From Syntrophomonadaceae bacterium (GTDB lineage: Bacteria > Bacillota > Dethiobacteria > DTU022), in assembly GCA_007136055.1 (NCBI GenBank), contig SLHT01000249.1:1-7825 (forward strand): a stretch of DNA of 7,825 nt. Reading direction: 5' to 3'. The position numbers and the translations under genes are program-made. Within the stretch, counting starts at the first letter, position 1; the number at the start of each line of letters is the position of its first letter. This document shows positions 6,112-7,825 of this stretch, piece after piece. The notes under the pieces are model-generated. The model saw only the letters and a list, made by a program, of their open reading frames with translations. It was not told where the DNA came from and ran no database searches.

Positions 6112-7044
6112 ATGATTTTCCGCAAAAAACCGGATTCTCAAAATAATTTTACTTCCGCTTATTTGAAAATGACCGCTTCTGAACGGGCAGAGCGCAATGA
6201 AAAATTATATAAAATGATGGAGAAATGCGTCCTTTGTCCCCGCAGCTGCCGCGTAAACAGGTTGGAGGGAGAAAGGGGACGGTGTGGCGCTGATGACGGC
6301 CTGGTAATCAGTAATGCCGGGCCTCACTTTGGCGAAGAACGCGAACTGGTCGGCCCCGGCGGTTCCGGCACGATCTTTTTTGTCAATTGTAATCTTAGAT
6401 GTCTCTTTTGCCAAAATTGGACGATCAGTTACGGTGCAGAGCAAGGAGAAAAATTATCCGTCGAACAGCTTGCAACCGTCATGCTCGGCCTGCAGAACCA
6501 GGGCTGCAGCAATATCAACCTGGTTAGCCCGACCCCCTATCTCTATCAGATCACTGCTGCCATAGATCTGGCCGCCGATCAAGGCCTGCGCCTGCCTGTT
6601 GTCTACAACTGCGGCGGCTACGAGGCTGTAGAATCCCTGCGCCTCATGGAAGGCTTTATCGATATCTACATGCCTGATGCCAAGTTTGCTTCTGACAGCA
6701 TCGGGAAACGTTACACGGCAGTCGATGATTACTTTACCCGCCTGCGGGAAGGCTTAAAAGAAATGCACAGGCAGGTCGGTGATCTGAAAACCGGGTCGGG
6801 CGGTCTTGCTTACAGGGGCCTGCTTATCCGTCACCTGGTTATGCCCGAAAACCTTGCCGAAAGCAATAAGATGGCCCGGTTTTTAAAAAAAGAAATATCG
6901 CCCCGTTGTGCTGTTAACGTCATGGCCCAGTACTATCCTGCCCACAGGGCAGACGAATTCCCGCCCCTAGATAGGAGGATTAGTTCCGAAGAATATATCG
7001 CTGCTCGTGAAGAATTCCATAAGCATGAGCATCGCCTGCTCTAA
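6112..7044 (+). CDS. PflX/PflA-like radical SAM protein
   Basis: This 310-residue protein is a radical S-adenosylmethionine enzyme of the PflX-like group (COG1313), a relative of pyruvate formate-lyase activating enzymes whose own substrate is not established. The [4Fe-4S]-SAM motif CxxxCxxC is Cys93, Cys97 and Cys100 (CNLRCLFCQNW). An N-terminal cysteine group, Cys39, Cys42, Cys46 and Cys58, could hold a second metal site and is typical of this group. The remaining blocks also fit: SPTPYLYQI (about 139-147), MPDAKF, RHLVMPEN and VMAQYYP towards the C-terminus, in a partial TIM barrel. The length is normal. No glycyl radical enzyme gene is in the window, so calling it a pyruvate formate-lyase activase would be unsupported. 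It stands alone, divergent from the ACT operon, with its own -10 box, and ends in TAA. Family call is confident; function is unknown. Confidence 0.93.
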   Translation: MIFRKKPDSQNNFTSAYLKMTASERAERNEKLYKMMEKCVLCPRSCRVNRLEGERGRCGADDGLVISNAGPHFGEERELVGPGGSGTIFFVNCNLRCLFCQNWTISYGAEQGEKLSVEQLATVMLGLQNQGCSNINLVSPTPYLYQITAAIDLAADQGLRLPVVYNCGGYEAVESLRLMEGFIDIYMPDAKFASDSIGKRYTAVDDYFTRLREGLKEMHRQVGDLKTGSGGLAYRGLLIRHLVMPENLAESNKMARFLKKEISPRCAVNVMAQYYPAHRADEFPPLDRRISSEEYIAAREEFHKHEHRLL

Positions 7045-7189
7045 AGTAGTTTGATCAGTTAAAGAAGTTTTTGCATTTGAAATACCCGATAATACTGTCC
7101 TCAAAAACTATAATAAAGAAGATAATCGCTACCGATCAGTTCAATAATACAAGCTTAAGGGATATAATTAATAATTCGGCTTTACTATT

Positions 7190-7231
7190 CAGGTCAAAAT
7201 CAGGTCGTTGCCTGTTAACCTGCCTGTTTTT
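7190..7231 (+). terminator. Possible terminator of the radical SAM gene
   Basis: CAGG (7190-7193) can pair with CCTG (7223-7226) and CAGGT (7201-7205) with ACCTG (7218-7222), giving a stacked 9-bp stem with a 7-base bulge, followed directly by five Ts (7227-7231). The bulge and the 146-base distance from the stop codon make this only a candidate. Confidence 0.35.
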
Positions 7232-7253
7232 CTGTTTCATGAACTTATAGCTT

Positions 7254-7290
7254 GCCTGGATAATTAATCCTCACACCCAGGTCGTTTTTT
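7254..7290 (+). terminator. Possible terminator just upstream of the trxA promoter
   Basis: GCCTGG (7254-7259) can pair with CCAGGT (7277-7282) around a 17-base loop, followed two bases later by six Ts (7285-7290). It would insulate trxA from upstream transcription, since its T tract ends five bases before the trxA -35 box. The stem is short, so confidence is low. Confidence 0.35.
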
Positions 7291-7295
7291 ATCAG

Positions 7296-7324
7296 TTGAC
7301 CCTTAAAAGGTGCTGGTGTAGAAT
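7296..7324 (+). promoter_or_regulatory. Sigma-A-type promoter of trxA
   Basis: TTGACC (7296-7301) and TAGAAT (7319-7324) are separated by exactly 17 bases, each matching five of six consensus positions. Transcription would start near 7331, giving a leader of about 49 bases. This is the best promoter in the window. Confidence 0.8.
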
Positions 7325-7336
7325 TACTCTATAGGA

Positions 7337-7352
7337 AGCTGCACGTGCAGCT
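7337..7352. repeat. Perfect 16-bp palindrome in the trxA leader
   Basis: AGCTGCACGTGCAGCT reads identically on both strands, with no spacer. It lies about 6 to 22 bases after the predicted transcription start and 10 bases before the AAAGGAGG ribosome binding site (7363-7370). As DNA it is a candidate operator; as RNA it could fold only into a short tight hairpin at the 5' end. Confidence 0.75.
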
Positions 7353-7379
7353 GGATGTAAATAAAGGAGGAATTCCAAA

Positions 7380-7706
7380 ATGGCAGGCGTAGTAAAAGAT
7401 ATTAACGAAACTCAATTCGATCAAGAGGTAATGCAGGAATCATTACCTGTTCTGGTAGACTTCTGGGCACCCTGGTGCGGTCCCTGCAAAATGCTCGGCC
7501 CCATCCTCGAAGATGTTGCTTCGGATAAAGACGGCAGTTTAAAAGTCGTTAAAGTTAACGTCGACGAAAATCCCGACCTCGCTCAGAAATACGAAGTTAT
7601 GGGGATCCCCTCAATGTTCTTATTCAAAAATGGCCAGGTAGTCGACAGTTTTACAGGAGCCATGAACAAGCAGGCCCTGACCGAAAAGATCGAAAAACAC
7701 ATTTAG
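7380..7706 (+). CDS. trxA: Thioredoxin
   Basis: This 108-residue protein is a classical cytoplasmic thioredoxin, which reduces protein disulfides and is itself re-reduced by thioredoxin reductase. The active site WCGPC is at residues 32-36 (redox Cys33 and Cys36), preceded by the buried Asp27 in VDFWAPW; the cis-proline Pro77 lies in GIPS, followed by the usual FLFKNG strand-turn and a final helix. Length and motif order are exactly those of TrxA, with no signal peptide. AAAGGAGG at 7363-7370, nine bases before the ATG, fixes the start. It has its own promoter and appears to be a single-gene unit; no thioredoxin reductase gene is present, though 119 bases remain to the window edge. The stop is TAG. 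Identification is firm. Confidence 0.97.
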   Translation: MAGVVKDINETQFDQEVMQESLPVLVDFWAPWCGPCKMLGPILEDVASDKDGSLKVVKVNVDENPDLAQKYEVMGIPSMFLFKNGQVVDSFTGAMNKQALTEKIEKHI

Positions 7707-7712
7707 TCGGCG

Positions 7713-7770
7713 GAATGATAATAAGTGTACGAATTCAAAGCCTTCCCCTAATTCGTGCACTTATTGATTC
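7713..7770 (+). terminator. Long AU-rich hairpin after trxA
   Basis: Arms 7720-7735 and 7750-7765 form a 16-bp stem (one G-T wobble) with a 14-base loop, extended by GAAT/ATTC (7713-7716 with 7767-7770) across a small internal loop. It starts 6 bases after the trxA stop, so a terminator or 3' mRNA stabiliser is likely. It lacks a following U tract, and the stem is symmetrical, so it could also serve a convergent gene beyond the window. Confidence 0.55.
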
Positions 7771-7825
7771 ATAAAGCATATTTCCTGCTGCAGGATGCAG
7801 GGCGCCCGGCAAATAATACCGGCAA

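Larger units (their letters stand above)
7045..7379. other. 335-bp non-coding region between the radical SAM gene and trxA
   Basis: No credible coding frame was found on either strand. The region is AT-rich. It holds an AT-only-core inverted repeat (7066-7073 with 7102-7109, 28-base loop), a TATAAT at 7163-7168 with a poor -35 (TTCAAT at 7140-7145), three copies of CAGGTC (7190, 7201, 7278), two weak terminator-like hairpins, the trxA promoter and a palindrome in the trxA leader. The promoter, hairpins and palindrome are listed separately. Confidence 0.7.

Noticed and set aside
6205..6565. Short frames overlapping the radical SAM gene on both strands
   Set aside because: They lie within the conserved cysteine-motif region of that gene and resemble no protein family.
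6112..7044. Naming the radical SAM protein pyruvate formate-lyase activating enzyme
   Set aside because: The PflX-like group is distinct, and no pyruvate formate-lyase or other glycyl radical enzyme is nearby.
7784..7796. TCCTGC-T-GCAGGA palindrome near the right edge
   Set aside because: A 6-bp inverted repeat with a single-base centre is expected by chance in this length, and the downstream context is missing.

Overview
The window looks like chromosomal DNA of an anaerobic, low-to-mid-GC Gram-positive bacterium, most likely of the Clostridia (Bacillota). This rests on four things: oxygen-sensitive ferredoxin-dependent chemistry, a radical SAM protein of the PflX-like type, a non-pyrrolysine MttB-family methyltransferase, and strong AGGAGG/GGTGATC ribosome binding sites with a sigma-A-type promoter. 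The genus cannot be read from the sequence. Seven complete genes are present; none is broken and no mobile element, CRISPR array, tRNA or rRNA is visible.

Layout. (1) Bases 64-1545, plus strand: an MttB-family corrinoid methyltransferase, full length without an in-frame amber codon. It is followed by a hairpin (1582-1619) that can terminate both converging transcription units. (2) Bases 1662-5865, minus strand, read right to left: a tandem ACT-domain protein, a phenylacetate-CoA ligase (paaK), and the two subunits of indolepyruvate:ferredoxin oxidoreductase (iorA, iorB). Their order, strand, short gaps and an 8-bp iorA/iorB overlap indicate one operon. (3) Bases 6112-7044, plus strand: a PflX/PflA-like radical SAM protein divergent from the operon, with a TATAAT box and an inverted repeat in the shared 246-bp intergenic region. 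(4) A 335-bp non-coding stretch (7045-7379) with two weak terminator-like hairpins and a good promoter. (5) Bases 7380-7706, plus strand: thioredoxin (trxA), with a perfect 16-bp palindrome in its leader and a long AU-rich hairpin after its stop codon.

How the genes may work together. The central operon is a coherent aryl-acid/aryl-2-oxoacid module. PaaK makes an aryl-acetyl-CoA at the cost of ATP. IorAB interconverts aryl-acetyl-CoA and arylpyruvate with ferredoxin and CO2. The tandem ACT protein is a plausible amino-acid sensor. The module could run oxidatively (aromatic amino acid fermentation) or reductively (making aromatic amino acids from scavenged aryl acids); the AMP-forming ligase fits the second direction somewhat better. 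The MttB-like enzyme probably demethylates a quaternary amine, but its corrinoid protein partner is not in the window. The radical SAM protein and thioredoxin are probably independent transcription units. I see no wholly new system; the most interesting points are the operon's possible direction and ACT-based control, and the unexplained palindromes near the radical SAM and trxA promoters.
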